This document shows, one piece after another, positions 1 through 7,997 of a stretch of DNA of 64,000 nucleotides. Origin of the DNA: Porticoccaceae bacterium. Lineage in GTDB: Bacteria; Pseudomonadota; Gammaproteobacteria; Pseudomonadales; Porticoccaceae. The stretch covers positions 62,001-126,000 of the forward strand of contig BPKH01000007.1 in the NCBI GenBank assembly GCA_026005035.1, in the 5' to 3' direction. The notes under the pieces were generated by a model, which saw nothing but the letters and a program-made list of their open reading frames with translations, did no database searches and was not told the origin of the DNA. Made by a program: the position numbers and the translations under genes. Every line of letters starts with the position of its first letter. The first letter of the stretch is position 1.

Positions 1-258
1 CTTTTCCATGGGGCGGGTGACCCGTTCCTCGATCTCCCGTGCCGATGCCCCGGGCATGGACACCATCACGTCGATCATCGGCACCTTGATCTGGGGTTCC
101 TCCTCGCGGGGCAACATGAGCACCGCGAACGCCCCCAACAAAACCGAGGTGACGACCAGCAGGGGAGTGAGTTTCGAGTCGATGAACGACCGGGCCAGCC
201 GGCCGGCCAAACCCAAGCCGCCGTGGGGAGAGGTGGGCTTCACTGGGGGCTCGCTCAT
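1..258 (-). CDS. RND efflux transporter permease, N-terminal fragment
   Basis: Only the first 86 residues are in the window; the gene runs off the left edge. After a short cytoplasmic tail there is one hydrophobic segment (about residues 30-48) followed by LPREEEPQI and [17 protein letters not shown]. That is the start of the first periplasmic porter subdomain in AcrB-like RND pumps, where the asymmetric trimer takes up substrate from the periplasm. The adaptor gene lies 51 nt upstream on the same strand, so the two form an efflux operon; an outer-membrane channel gene may lie beyond the edge. The substrate cannot be told from this fragment. The start ATG is set by the hydrophobic segment and the gap to the adaptor. 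Confidence 0.85.
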   Translation of the reverse strand, partial: MSEPPVKPTSPHGGLGLAGRLARSFIDSKLTPLLVVTSVLLGAFAVLMLPREEEPQIKVPMIDVMVSMPGASAREIEERVTRPMEK

Positions 259-309
259 GGCGGTGCCGGGCCGGCGTGGGTCGAAAGGGTTGGCAACACG
301 GGCGGCCCG

Positions 310-1335
310 CTACGGGATCTTCACCGGCTGGCCGTCGCGAAGGGGTCGGTCCGCTTCCACGATCAGCATCTCTCCGGCGGCCAGGCCCGACACGACCTCC
401 ACCTCGTCGCCCAACCGTTTTCCGGTTTTGACGAGCCGCAGCGCGGCCCGGCCCTCCTCAACCACGTAGGCAAGTTCCATTTGTCCGCGGATCTGGATGG
501 CGCTGGCCGGCACCCGGACGGCTTCCACCTCGGCCACCGGCACCAGCAGCCGGCCGAACTGTCCGCTGCGCAAACCCGGTCGCGCCGGCAGGTCCACCTT
601 CACGGGGAAGGTGCGCGTGCGCGGGTCGGCCACGGGTGTGATTTCGCTCACCACACCCTCCACCGTCAGTTGCGCGGCGGGGATCCGCACGGTGAGCTTT
701 TGTCCGAGCCGCACCCGATCCAGCAGGGCTTCGGGCAGGTCGGCCTCCAGCCGCAAGGCCCGGGGATCCTGGATGGCGAGCAAGGGTCGGCCGGGCACCG
801 CCAGGTCGCCCACGTCTGCCAGTTTGGCGGTGATCACGCCGTCGAAGGGCGCGGTGATCCGGGTGTGCCCGAGCAGGGTCTCGGCCTCCCGGAGTGCGGC
901 GGCGGCCACCCGCAACTCGGTTTCGGCGGCGTCCAACTCGGCCTGGGAGAGGCTCTTTTGCCGATGGAGGCTGTCCGCCCGCCGCAAATCCCGTTCGGCC
1001 TGCTCGTAGTGGGCGCGGGCCCGTTCAAAGCGGGCTCGGATCTCGCGATCGTCCAGTCTCACCAACAGCTCGCCGGCCTTCACGCTCTTGCCGGGCGCCG
1101 CCCGCATCTCTTCGATGCGCGCCTGCACCTTCGCCTCGAGCACCGCCCGCAATTTGGGCTGAACCGTGCCCACCACCTCCTCGGTGGCCCAGCGCCGCTC
1201 GCGCTCCACCGCGAGCACCTTCACCGCGGCCTCGGGCGGCGGCGCCACCGGTGCGGCGGAATCGCCGTGGGGCCGCTGGCAGCCGCCCAGGGCGGCTGCC
1301 AGCAGACACCAGAAGATCGGTTTGTGCGGTGCCAC
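310..1335 (-). CDS. RND efflux periplasmic adaptor (membrane fusion) lipoprotein
   Basis: A 341-residue HlyD/AcrA-type adaptor that would bridge the inner-membrane RND pump and an outer-membrane channel. It begins with a lipoprotein signal (hydrophobic run, then AALGGC with the lipidated Cys at about residue 19). A lipoyl-like half (VLEAKVQARIEEMRAAPGKS), an alpha-helical hairpin rich in Glu/Ala/Arg at about 100-150, the second lipoyl half with GVITAKLADVGDLAVPG, then beta-barrel and membrane-proximal domains follow in the usual order. Length is normal for the family. It directly precedes the pump gene on the minus strand, so the two are co-transcribed. Confidence 0.9.
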   Translation of the reverse strand: MAPHKPIFWCLLAAALGGCQRPHGDSAAPVAPPPEAAVKVLAVERERRWATEEVVGTVQPKLRAVLEAKVQARIEEMRAAPGKSVKAGELLVRLDDREIRARFERARAHYEQAERDLRRADSLHRQKSLSQAELDAAETELRVAAAALREAETLLGHTRITAPFDGVITAKLADVGDLAVPGRPLLAIQDPRALRLEADLPEALLDRVRLGQKLTVRIPAAQLTVEGVVSEITPVADPRTRTFPVKVDLPARPGLRSGQFGRLLVPVAEVEAVRVPASAIQIRGQMELAYVVEEGRAALRLVKTGKRLGDEVEVVSGLAAGEMLIVEADRPLRDGQPVKIP

Positions 1336-1446
1336 GGCCGGATGCGCCCCGGTGGATGAAGAGGGAAGACTATACCCCTTCCCAACCCTTTCAGTTGATC
1401 GGGAGCAGCGGTCCCGCCGGCGCGCCTTGGCCTGCGACGGGACGGC

Positions 1447-2208
1447 CTACAACATGTAGCGGCCGCCGTTCACGGAGAGGGTGACCCCGGTGATGTAGCC
1501 CGAGGCTTCGTGGGCCAGAAAGGCCACCGCGTGGGCGATGTCTTCCGGCTGGCCGGTGCGCCCCACGGGGATGTTTTGGGCCACGTAACCCTCGAGGCCC
1601 CCCGGAAGGCTCGCCTCGACGCTGCGCAGGCCGTCGGTGAGCACCGTGCTCGGCGCCACGTTGTTGACGGTGATGCCGTGAGGGGCAAGTTCCCGGGCCA
1701 AGGCCTTGGTGAAGGCGATCACGCCCCCCTTGCTCGCCGCGTAGTGGACCATGCCCGGCGTGCCGGATTGGGCGCTGGAAGAGGAGATGTTGACCACCCT
1801 GCCCCAGCGAGCGGCGATCATGTCTTCGACCAGCGCCCGCGTGCAGAAAAAGGCCCCTTTCAGGTTCACGGCCAGCACCCCGTCCCAGTCCTCCTCGGCG
1901 AGCTCCAGGAACGGTTTCTGGGGGGAGATGCCGGCATTGTTGACCAGAATCCCCACCGGGCCGAGGCGCTCGCGCACCTCATTCGCCGCCGCCACCACCG
2001 ACCGCGGGTCGGCCACGTCCACCTGTTGGGCGCTGGCGCGGCGGCCGAGCTCCGCAAGCTCGGCGAGCAACGGCTCTGCGCCGGCCAGGTCGCGGTCCCA
2101 CACCGCCACGTCGGCGCCCTGGGCCGCCAGGGCGCGGCAGATGGCCGCCCCCAGGCCGCGTGCTCCGCCGGTCACCACCGCCACGCGCGCCCCGCTGCCA
2201 GGGTTCAT
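1447..2208 (-). CDS. SDR family oxidoreductase (FabG-like)
   Basis: A 253-residue classical short-chain dehydrogenase. It has the TGGARGLG nucleotide-binding loop near residue 14, NNAGIS in the middle, and the catalytic Ser plus YAASK motif (ISSSSAQSG then HYAASKGG). The acidic residue after beta-2 (WDRD) suggests NAD over NADP. The start is the ATG that overlaps the stop of the upstream dioxygenase gene in the four bases ATGA, so translation is coupled. Longer in-frame upstream sequence belongs to the dioxygenase in another frame. The physiological substrate is unknown; the coupling suggests it oxidises or reduces the product of the TauD-type enzyme. Confidence 0.88.
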   Translation of the reverse strand: MNPGSGARVAVVTGGARGLGAAICRALAAQGADVAVWDRDLAGAEPLLAELAELGRRASAQQVDVADPRSVVAAANEVRERLGPVGILVNNAGISPQKPFLELAEEDWDGVLAVNLKGAFFCTRALVEDMIAARWGRVVNISSSSAQSGTPGMVHYAASKGGVIAFTKALARELAPHGITVNNVAPSTVLTDGLRSVEASLPGGLEGYVAQNIPVGRTGQPEDIAHAVAFLAHEASGYITGVTLSVNGGRYML

Positions 2209-3086
2209 GCTTCCACCTCCTCGGCTTGGACCGGGTCGGCGTCGAAAGCTTCCACCCCCATGACCGTGGTGCGGTGCATGAGCCGCCCGGAATCGGCCCT
2301 GTAGGGATAGGCCCGGTGGAGCGTGCCGGGGTTGTTCCACACCACCAGATCGCCCTCCTGCCACCGGTGGCGGAGGAGATAGCGCTCCTGGGTGCACCAC
2401 TCCAGCAATTCGGCGAGGAGCGCCCGGCCCGCCTCCAGGTCCATGCCCACGATGTGGTCGGCGGTGGAGCCGATCACCAGGGAGCAGCGGCCGTCGGCCT
2501 GGCGCCACACCAGCGGCTGTTCAGTGGGCGGGCCGTTGTCGAGCCAGCGCTTTAGGTCGTACACGGAAGGGTTGGGAAAAGCCCGCAGGTTGGCGGTGGC
2601 CGCGCTGTGGACCACCCGCAGGGGCATCAGGGCCTCCTTGCGCTCGGCGGGGAGGTCGGCGAAGGCGGAAAAGAGGTCGGCGAAGCCGGTGTCGCCGCCC
2701 TCGTTGGGCGGCACCACGCAGCGCAGCATGGTGGCCTTGGGCGGAACGCGATAGGTGGTGCCGTCCATGTGCCACTGCTCGCTGGACTTGACGTAGTCGA
2801 CGAACTTGGCCCGCTCTGGGTCCAGGGTCACGGGGTAGATGCCGAGGTCGTCGCTCTCGGACGCGCCGGGGGTGGCGAACTTGGAGCCCACCCGCACCCC
2901 GAGCCGCTCGCTGAACTGGGCCTGCTCGCGGTCGCTCACGCCGATCTTCGGAAAGACCAGCACGCCGTAGCGGTCGAGCAGGGAGAGGCAGGCTTCGGGA
3001 ACGCCGGGCTGGAGCAGGGTGTGGCGATCGATGGGGATGCGGGCGCCAAAGCGGGGCGTGATGGGTTCCACGGGCAAGTGGATCAT
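2205..3086 (-). CDS. TauD/TfdA family Fe(II)/2-oxoglutarate dioxygenase
   Basis: A 293-residue member of the taurine/alpha-ketoglutarate dioxygenase family. The Fe-binding HxD is visible as QWHMDGTTY (His about 106, Asp about 108) and the distal His and 2-oxoglutarate-binding Arg in NPGTLHRAYPYRADSGR near the C-terminus. Such enzymes hydroxylate a substrate, often releasing sulfite, an aldehyde or an acid, at the cost of 2-oxoglutarate and oxygen. The gene sits between an MFS transporter upstream and an overlapping SDR downstream, which fits uptake, hydroxylation and oxidation of one small molecule. No sulfonate ABC transporter is present, so taurine itself is not favoured. Confidence 0.88.
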   Translation of the reverse strand: MIHLPVEPITPRFGARIPIDRHTLLQPGVPEACLSLLDRYGVLVFPKIGVSDREQAQFSERLGVRVGSKFATPGASESDDLGIYPVTLDPERAKFVDYVKSSEQWHMDGTTYRVPPKATMLRCVVPPNEGGDTGFADLFSAFADLPAERKEALMPLRVVHSAATANLRAFPNPSVYDLKRWLDNGPPTEQPLVWRQADGRCSLVIGSTADHIVGMDLEAGRALLAELLEWCTQERYLLRHRWQEGDLVVWNNPGTLHRAYPYRADSGRLMHRTTVMGVEAFDADPVQAEEVEA

Positions 3087-3136
3087 GGCGGGCCTCCTGT
3101 ACGCGTATGCGAAATAAAAAACGTGAATGCAAACCA

Positions 3137-3165
3137 AACATAGACCTTTCCGGTCCCCTTTGCAA
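3137..3165 (-). promoter_or_regulatory. Candidate sigma-70 promoter for the dioxygenase-SDR pair
   Basis: In the AT-rich gap upstream of the dioxygenase the minus strand reads TTGCAA (3165-3160), a 17-base spacer, then TATGTT (3142-3137). Each hexamer matches the consensus at 4 of 6 positions, and the predicted start leaves a leader of about 45 nt. The gap is far less GC-rich than its surroundings. This is pattern matching only; the genes could also be read through from the MFS gene. Confidence 0.4.
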
Positions 3166-3199
3166 GGTGAACGCGCCGTCCGGCGCGCGGTTGGGCGAG

Positions 3200-4384
3200 C
3201 TAGGAGGGGCGGGGCGCGAGGCGCAGCGTCGGCAGCCAGGTGAGGGCGACGGCGGCCAGGGCGGCCGCCGTCCACAGGGCGGCCCGATAGCTGCCGGTGG
3301 CGTCGGCGACGGCGCCGAAGAGGGGCGGCGTGGCCAACAGGGCGACGAGGATGGCGCCCGAGAGGAGCCCCATGGCGCGCCCCACCGACTCGGCGCCGAA
3401 GATGCGGGGGGCGAGCCAGCTCTCCATGGGCAACATCAACCCCCCGAAGAGGCCCACGGCCATCACCCCCAGGGCGAGGGCCGGGTAGCCTTGGGCGACG
3501 CCGAGCCAGGCCATGCCGGCGGCGAAGCCGGCGAGGGCCACGGCCATCAGGGGTCGCGGCCCCGTCCGGTCGGCCAGGGCGGCGAAGGCCAGTTTGGCGG
3601 CGAGTCCCGCCACGGCGTAGAGGGAGACCAGGGTGCCGGCCAGCGTCGCCGGTACCCCGCCGTCCACGGCCAAGAGCGCCAGGTTGGTGACCATCCCCTT
3701 CATGCCGCTCGTCACCACCGCGACCGTGGCGGCCAGCAGCCAGAAAGCGGGATCGAGCAGGATCCGGCGGGCGGAACCGCCCCGCGCGCCGCCGGCCGCC
3801 GGTCGCGGTGCGCGGGACGGCTCGCGGACGGCGAGGGCGAGGGGCACCGTCCACGAGAGGAGCGCGGCGGCGGTGAGCGCCATGGCATCGCGCCAGGGGA
3901 AGATGTTCAGCAGTCCTTGGACCAGGAGGGGAAAGGCGAAGGTGCCGAGGGAAATGCCGGTGAGCGCCAACCCCAATGCGCGCCCGCGGCGGCGCTCGAA
4001 CCAGCGGGTGAGCAGCACCACCGCCGCCACCGGACCGAGCAACACGTTGGCCGGCGCCACCAGCAAGGCGAAGGCGAGGAGCACTTCCGGCAGGGAGGTG
4101 GCCCGGGAGACCCACAGGTAGCCGGCCGCCAGGGCGAGACCGCCCGCTGCCATGGCCGGGCGCAGCGGCAGTCGATCGAGCAGCGCGCCCAGGAGGGGGG
4201 CGAAGAGCGCGCTCATACCTGCCACCACGGTCATCGGCAGCATGGCCCATCCCCGGCCGATGGCGAGCTCGGTGGCCAACGGGAGCGACCACAGCGACCA
4301 GGTGGTGGCGATCATGGCGGTGGCGGCGAGCTGGCCGGTGGCGATGGCCACCTGTCGCCACGCCATCCCTTCGTCAGGGCGCAC
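3200..4384 (-). CDS. MFS transporter
   Basis: A 394-residue protein of about twelve hydrophobic segments, the normal size for the major facilitator superfamily. A polar loop after about six segments (VREPSRAPRPAAGGARG) splits it into two halves, and the MFS loop 2-3 pattern is recognisable as PLLGALLDRLPLRP. It resembles the oxalate/formate or monocarboxylate type, but the substrate cannot be read from sequence. It lies 113 nt upstream of the TauD-type gene and 48 nt downstream of the alpha/beta hydrolase, all on the same strand, and is probably the importer for this small catabolic unit. Confidence 0.85.
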   Translation of the reverse strand: MRPDEGMAWRQVAIATGQLAATAMIATTWSLWSLPLATELAIGRGWAMLPMTVVAGMSALFAPLLGALLDRLPLRPAMAAGGLALAAGYLWVSRATSLPEVLLAFALLVAPANVLLGPVAAVVLLTRWFERRRGRALGLALTGISLGTFAFPLLVQGLLNIFPWRDAMALTAAALLSWTVPLALAVREPSRAPRPAAGGARGGSARRILLDPAFWLLAATVAVVTSGMKGMVTNLALLAVDGGVPATLAGTLVSLYAVAGLAAKLAFAALADRTGPRPLMAVALAGFAAGMAWLGVAQGYPALALGVMAVGLFGGLMLPMESWLAPRIFGAESVGRAMGLLSGAILVALLATPPLFGAVADATGSYRAALWTAAALAAVALTWLPTLRLAPRPS

Positions 4385-4432
4385 GGTGTCTCCTCGGCGG
4401 GACTCGCGATAGCGTACGCCCGCCGCGCCTCC

Positions 4433-5302
4433 TCAGGCCAGAAATTCGGCCACCGCGGCGACGAACTCCTTCGGCTGGTCGTGGTGCAGCCAGTGGCCCG
4501 CTCCGGGGAAGGTGCGGCAGCGAGCGGCGCGGAAATGTCGGTGGCTGCCGTCCTCGGCGGGATTGGCGTTCCATGTCTCGCTGCCGGTGAGAATCAGCAC
4601 CGGCGCGGTGATGGCCTGCCAAAACCGCGCCAGCGGCACGGCGAAGTCCTCGGGGGCGAAGATGCCCACCAGGGGGTCGTGTTTCCAGACCCAGCCTTCG
4701 CCCGAGGGGCGCGTGCCGTGGCGCGCCAAGTGGAGGGCCCAGGCTTCGGCCAGGCGCGGGTTGCCCTTGCGCAGGCGGCCGGCGGCCTCCTCCAGGGAGG
4801 GCAGCGCCCGCTCGGCCCTCGCCCGTGCCGCGCGGCGCCGCTCCAGCCACTCCCGGGTGCGGCGGATCTCGCCCTGCTCGGCCCACAGCCGCTCCGCCCG
4901 CGGGCTTGGTCCCAGGGCGTCGGCCAGCACCAGCCGGCGCACCCGCTCCGGGTAGAGGGCGGCATAGCGCACCGCCGGGTTGCCGCCAAAGGAGTGGGCC
5001 ACCAGATCCACCGGCCCCCCGCCGAGCACCTCCACCAGGGCGGCCAGATCCTCCAGAAAGTGGATGGGCAGATAGGCGCCATCCCGGGACCAGTCGCTGT
5101 CCCCGTGGCCGCGCAGGTCGGGCGCCACCACCCGGAAGCGCGCGGCCAGGGCCGGCGCGATCCGATCCCAGCTGTGGGCGTGGTCGCGAATGCCGTGGAG
5201 GAGGATGAGCGGGGGGGTGTCCGGCCCGCCCCAGTCCAGGTAGTGCAGCTCGAGCGCGCCGGAGCGGAAGCGGCGCGAAGTGGGTGCGATCTCTTCGCTC
5301 AT
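4433..5302 (-). CDS. alpha/beta hydrolase
   Basis: A 289-residue alpha/beta-fold hydrolase. The oxyanion HG motif (ILLHGIRDHAHSWD), the PDLRGHGDS strand and the nucleophile elbow AHSFGG (Ser about 104) are clear. The C-terminal catalytic His lies in GAGHWLHHDQP. The charge-relay acid is probably in the loop after ILTGSE. The profile resembles epoxide hydrolases, C-C bond hydrolases and esterases; a Ser nucleophile excludes the Asp-type epoxide hydrolases. It is the first gene of the minus-strand hydrolase-MFS-TauD-SDR series and is divergent from the HAD gene. The start is the ATG immediately before the conserved N-terminal strand; an in-frame upstream extension overlaps the HAD gene and is unlikely. 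Confidence 0.85.
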   Translation of the reverse strand: MSEEIAPTSRRFRSGALELHYLDWGGPDTPPLILLHGIRDHAHSWDRIAPALAARFRVVAPDLRGHGDSDWSRDGAYLPIHFLEDLAALVEVLGGGPVDLVAHSFGGNPAVRYAALYPERVRRLVLADALGPSPRAERLWAEQGEIRRTREWLERRRAARARAERALPSLEEAAGRLRKGNPRLAEAWALHLARHGTRPSGEGWVWKHDPLVGIFAPEDFAVPLARFWQAITAPVLILTGSETWNANPAEDGSHRHFRAARCRTFPGAGHWLHHDQPKEFVAAVAEFLA

Positions 5303-5396
5303 GGCATTCCCCCTGTGGCGAGGGGCCGATTGTAGCCCACGCCCCTTGCGCGACGCCCCACGGGCGGGGAAGATGGCGGCAGGAGGAAGGCGGGGC

Positions 5397-6161
5397 ATGC
5401 TCAAGGCGCTCTTTTTCGATCTCGACGAGACGCTCTGCGACACGCTGCGGGCCAATCGCACGGCGGTGGAGCTCCTCGCCCGGGCCGTGGAGGCCCGCCA
5501 CGGCCCCCGGGTGGACGGCACCGCCTTCGCCGAGGCCTACCTAAAGGGCATCTACCGGGAGTGGGACGAGGAGCAGCGCGCCCGCTATCTGCCCCTGATC
5601 GAAAAAGAAGGCGAGGCGGCCTTCCGCATCCAGCTGATCCGCGACCTCCTCGCCCGCTGCGGGGTGGCGGCGGTGTCCGAGGGGGAGGCCCTGGCCCTGC
5701 AGGAAAAGTTCGACCGGGACCGCTTGGCGGCCTTCGATTTCTACCCCGGCATCCCGGAGTTCTTGCGGGAAGCGCGGCGCCATTTCACCCTGGTGGTGAT
5801 CACCAACGGGCCGGAGTTTTCCCAACTGCCCAAGATCGAGCGGGTGAATCTGCCGGCCTACGTGGACCACATCCTGGTGGGGGGCCAGGAGCCGGAGGAG
5901 AAGCCGGCCCGGTCGATCTTCCAAAAGGCGCTGCGCTTGGCCGGCTGCGAGCCCTGGGAGGCGGTCCACGTGGGCGATAACCTGCACACCGACGTGGCGG
6001 GCGCCCTCTCCTCTGGGCTGACGGCGTTGTGGGTCAGCCACCAGCGCCCCCTGGACGCCGAGCTGGGCATCGCCCCCCACCACCAGGTGGTCCACCCGAG
6101 CGAGATCCCGGCGGCGATCTGGCGGCTGGCCGGCGACGGAAAAAGGGAGGCGGCGCGATGA
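5397..6161 (+). CDS. HAD family hydrolase (YjjG/NANP-like phosphatase)
   Basis: A 254-residue haloacid-dehalogenase-type phosphatase. Motif I is FFDLDETLC (Asp 8 nucleophile, Asp 10 acid), motif II VVITNG, and motif III/IV EEKPARSIFQKAL with HVGDNLHTDVAGA, which holds the Mg-binding Asp. A helical cap lies between motifs I and II, as in subclass I enzymes such as YjjG and N-acylneuraminate-9-phosphatase. The start at MLKALFF is fixed by a strong AGGAGGAAGG ribosome-binding site (5381-5390). The stop overlaps the next gene's ATG (ATGA), so it is coupled to the SMP-30 gene, suggesting removal of phosphate from a sugar-like metabolite. Confidence 0.88.
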   Translation: MLKALFFDLDETLCDTLRANRTAVELLARAVEARHGPRVDGTAFAEAYLKGIYREWDEEQRARYLPLIEKEGEAAFRIQLIRDLLARCGVAAVSEGEALALQEKFDRDRLAAFDFYPGIPEFLREARRHFTLVVITNGPEFSQLPKIERVNLPAYVDHILVGGQEPEEKPARSIFQKALRLAGCEPWEAVHVGDNLHTDVAGALSSGLTALWVSHQRPLDAELGIAPHHQVVHPSEIPAAIWRLAGDGKREAAR

Positions 6162-7039
6162 CTCCCGCGGTGCGCCGCTTGCCCTTTCCCCGCTGCCAGG
6201 GGGGCGAGCAGCCCCTGTGGGACGAGGAGCGGGGCGAACTCTGGTGCATCGACAACAGCGGGTGTCGGCTCCACCGCTGGCGGTGGGGGGAGGCGAGCTG
6301 CGAGACCTTCGCCACGCCGGCGGTGGTCACCGCCCTCGGCCTCACCCGCCGGGGGGACCTGCTGGTGGCCCTGCGCACCGGCCTGTTCCGGTTCGATCCC
6401 CGGGAGGGCAGCTACGCGCTCCTCCAACCCCTTCCCGAGCCACCCCCCTACGTCTACAACGACGCCGTGGTCGACCCCGCCGGCCGTTGGCCGGTGGGCG
6501 TTTCCACGGCCCGGTTCGCTCGGCCCGCACCGGACGGGGGGCTGGCGCGGCTCGACGCCGATGGCGCGCTGCACTGGATCGAGCGCGGAATTCACTTTTC
6601 CAACGGCCCCCGCTTTTCCCCCGACGGCACGGCCTTCTACTTTTCCGATAGCTGGCTCCATCGGATCTACGCCTACGACTACGACGCCGAGCGGGGGCTG
6701 CTCGCCAACCGCCGCGTCTTCGCCGAAACCCGCTCACTCGGCGGGATGCCCGACGGCGCCGCGGTGGACGAAGAGGGCCGGCTGTGGGTGGCGCTCTACG
6801 GCGCCGGGCGCATCGCCTGCTTCACCCCCGACGGCCGCCTCGAGGGGTGCGTCGAGGTGCCGGCGCGGCTCGTCTCCAGCGTCACCTTCGCCGGCCCAAA
6901 GCGAGACGTGCTCTGTGTCACCACCATCGCCCGCGCCCACGGGCAGTCCGGGGACGAGGCGGAGGCGGGCGCGGGCCATGTGTACGCCATCGAAGGGTTG
7001 GCGGCCCGCGGCCCGGCGGAAGCGCGCTACGCCGGCTGA
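6158..7039 (+). CDS. SMP-30/gluconolactonase family lactonase
   Basis: A 293-residue six-bladed propeller of the SMP-30/LRE-like family. The metal-site positions are all present: Glu in GGEQPLWDEERGELWCID, Asn in VYNDAVVDPAGRWPVG, Asn in SNGPRFSPDG, and Asp in GMPDGAAVDEEGRLWVALYG. Family members open sugar-acid lactones (gluconolactone, xylonolactone) or organophosphate-like lactones in the cytoplasm. Translation is coupled to the HAD gene by a four-base overlap, and an SDR follows 37 nt later. This supports a short sugar-acid or lactone catabolic route, but the substrate is not determined. Confidence 0.87.
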   Translation: MTPAVRRLPFPRCQGGEQPLWDEERGELWCIDNSGCRLHRWRWGEASCETFATPAVVTALGLTRRGDLLVALRTGLFRFDPREGSYALLQPLPEPPPYVYNDAVVDPAGRWPVGVSTARFARPAPDGGLARLDADGALHWIERGIHFSNGPRFSPDGTAFYFSDSWLHRIYAYDYDAERGLLANRRVFAETRSLGGMPDGAAVDEEGRLWVALYGAGRIACFTPDGRLEGCVEVPARLVSSVTFAGPKRDVLCVTTIARAHGQSGDEAEAGAGHVYAIEGLAARGPAEARYAG

Positions 7040-7076
7040 CCGCGCGGCCGAAGGGGGACAGCAGGGGAGGACAGCC

Positions 7077-7997
7077 ATGCCAGAGATCCGTTTCGACGAC
7101 CAGGTGGTGGCCATCACCGGCGCCGGCGGCGGTTTGGGGCGCGCCTACGCCCTCGCCTTCGCCGCCCGCGGCGCCAAGGTGGTGGTCAACGATCTGTCCG
7201 GCGCCGAGCAGGTGGCGGAAGAGATCCGCGCCGCCGGCGGCGAGGCGCTCGCCTGCCCGCAATCGGTGGCCACCCCCGAAGGGGGCGCGGCCATCGTCGA
7301 GGCCGCCCTCGCACGCTGGGGGCGACTCGACGCCCTGGTCCACAACGCCGGTGTCTGGCGCCACCGGAGTTTCGCCGAAATGGAGGCCGCCGAGCTCGAC
7401 CCGGTGCTCGACGTCCACCTGCGCGGCGCCTTCTTCGTCGGCCGCCCCGCTTGGCGCGCCATGGCGGCGCGCGGCTACGGTCGCATCGTGCTCACCGGGT
7501 CCAGCACCGGGGCGTTCGGGCGCCTCTTGGGCAGCAACTACGCCGCCGCCAAGGCGGCGATGTTCGGCCTCGCCCGGGCGTTGGCCCTGGAGGGCGAAGC
7601 CCTGGGCATCCGCACCAACTGCATCCTGCCCATCGCCCCCTTCGGGCGCCACGAAGGGGTGCCCGAGTCCCTCACCGCCGCGGTGCGGGCCACGGGGCTT
7701 GCTCCCGAAGACGCCGTGCCGGAGCTGGTGACACCCATGGTGCTCTACCTGGCGAGCCGCGCCTGCGCCGTCAACGGCGAGGCGTTTTCCGCCGGGGGGC
7801 GGCGGTTCGGGCGGGTCTTCGTGGCGGTGGCGGACGGCTGGCTGGCGCCCGACGGCCCGCCGCCCGCGCCCGAAGAGGTGGCCGCCCACCTTCCCGAAAT
7901 CCGCGATCTGAGCCGTTTCCGCATTCCCGAGCACGCCCTGGCGGAGCTCGCCGACATCGGCGAGCGGCTGCGGGCGCGGCGGGGGGAAGGGCGGTGA
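7077..7997 (+). CDS. SDR family oxidoreductase (hydroxyacyl-CoA dehydrogenase-like)
   Basis: A 306-residue short-chain dehydrogenase with TGAGGGLGRAYAL as the nucleotide-binding loop, VVNDL at the end of beta-2, HNAGVW, and the catalytic SSTG...NYAAAK. The TGAGGGLGRAYALAFA form and the length over 290 residues are typical of the D-3-hydroxyacyl-CoA dehydrogenase unit of multifunctional enzyme type 2 and of related bacterial single-domain SDRs. There is no hotdog or SCP2 domain. It follows the lactonase gene with a GGGGAGG site and overlaps the next gene's GTG, so the order HAD, lactonase, SDR, dehydrogenase is one transcript. Confidence 0.85.
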   Translation: MPEIRFDDQVVAITGAGGGLGRAYALAFAARGAKVVVNDLSGAEQVAEEIRAAGGEALACPQSVATPEGGAAIVEAALARWGRLDALVHNAGVWRHRSFAEMEAAELDPVLDVHLRGAFFVGRPAWRAMAARGYGRIVLTGSSTGAFGRLLGSNYAAAKAAMFGLARALALEGEALGIRTNCILPIAPFGRHEGVPESLTAAVRATGLAPEDAVPELVTPMVLYLASRACAVNGEAFSAGGRRFGRVFVAVADGWLAPDGPPPAPEEVAAHLPEIRDLSRFRIPEHALAELADIGERLRARRGEGR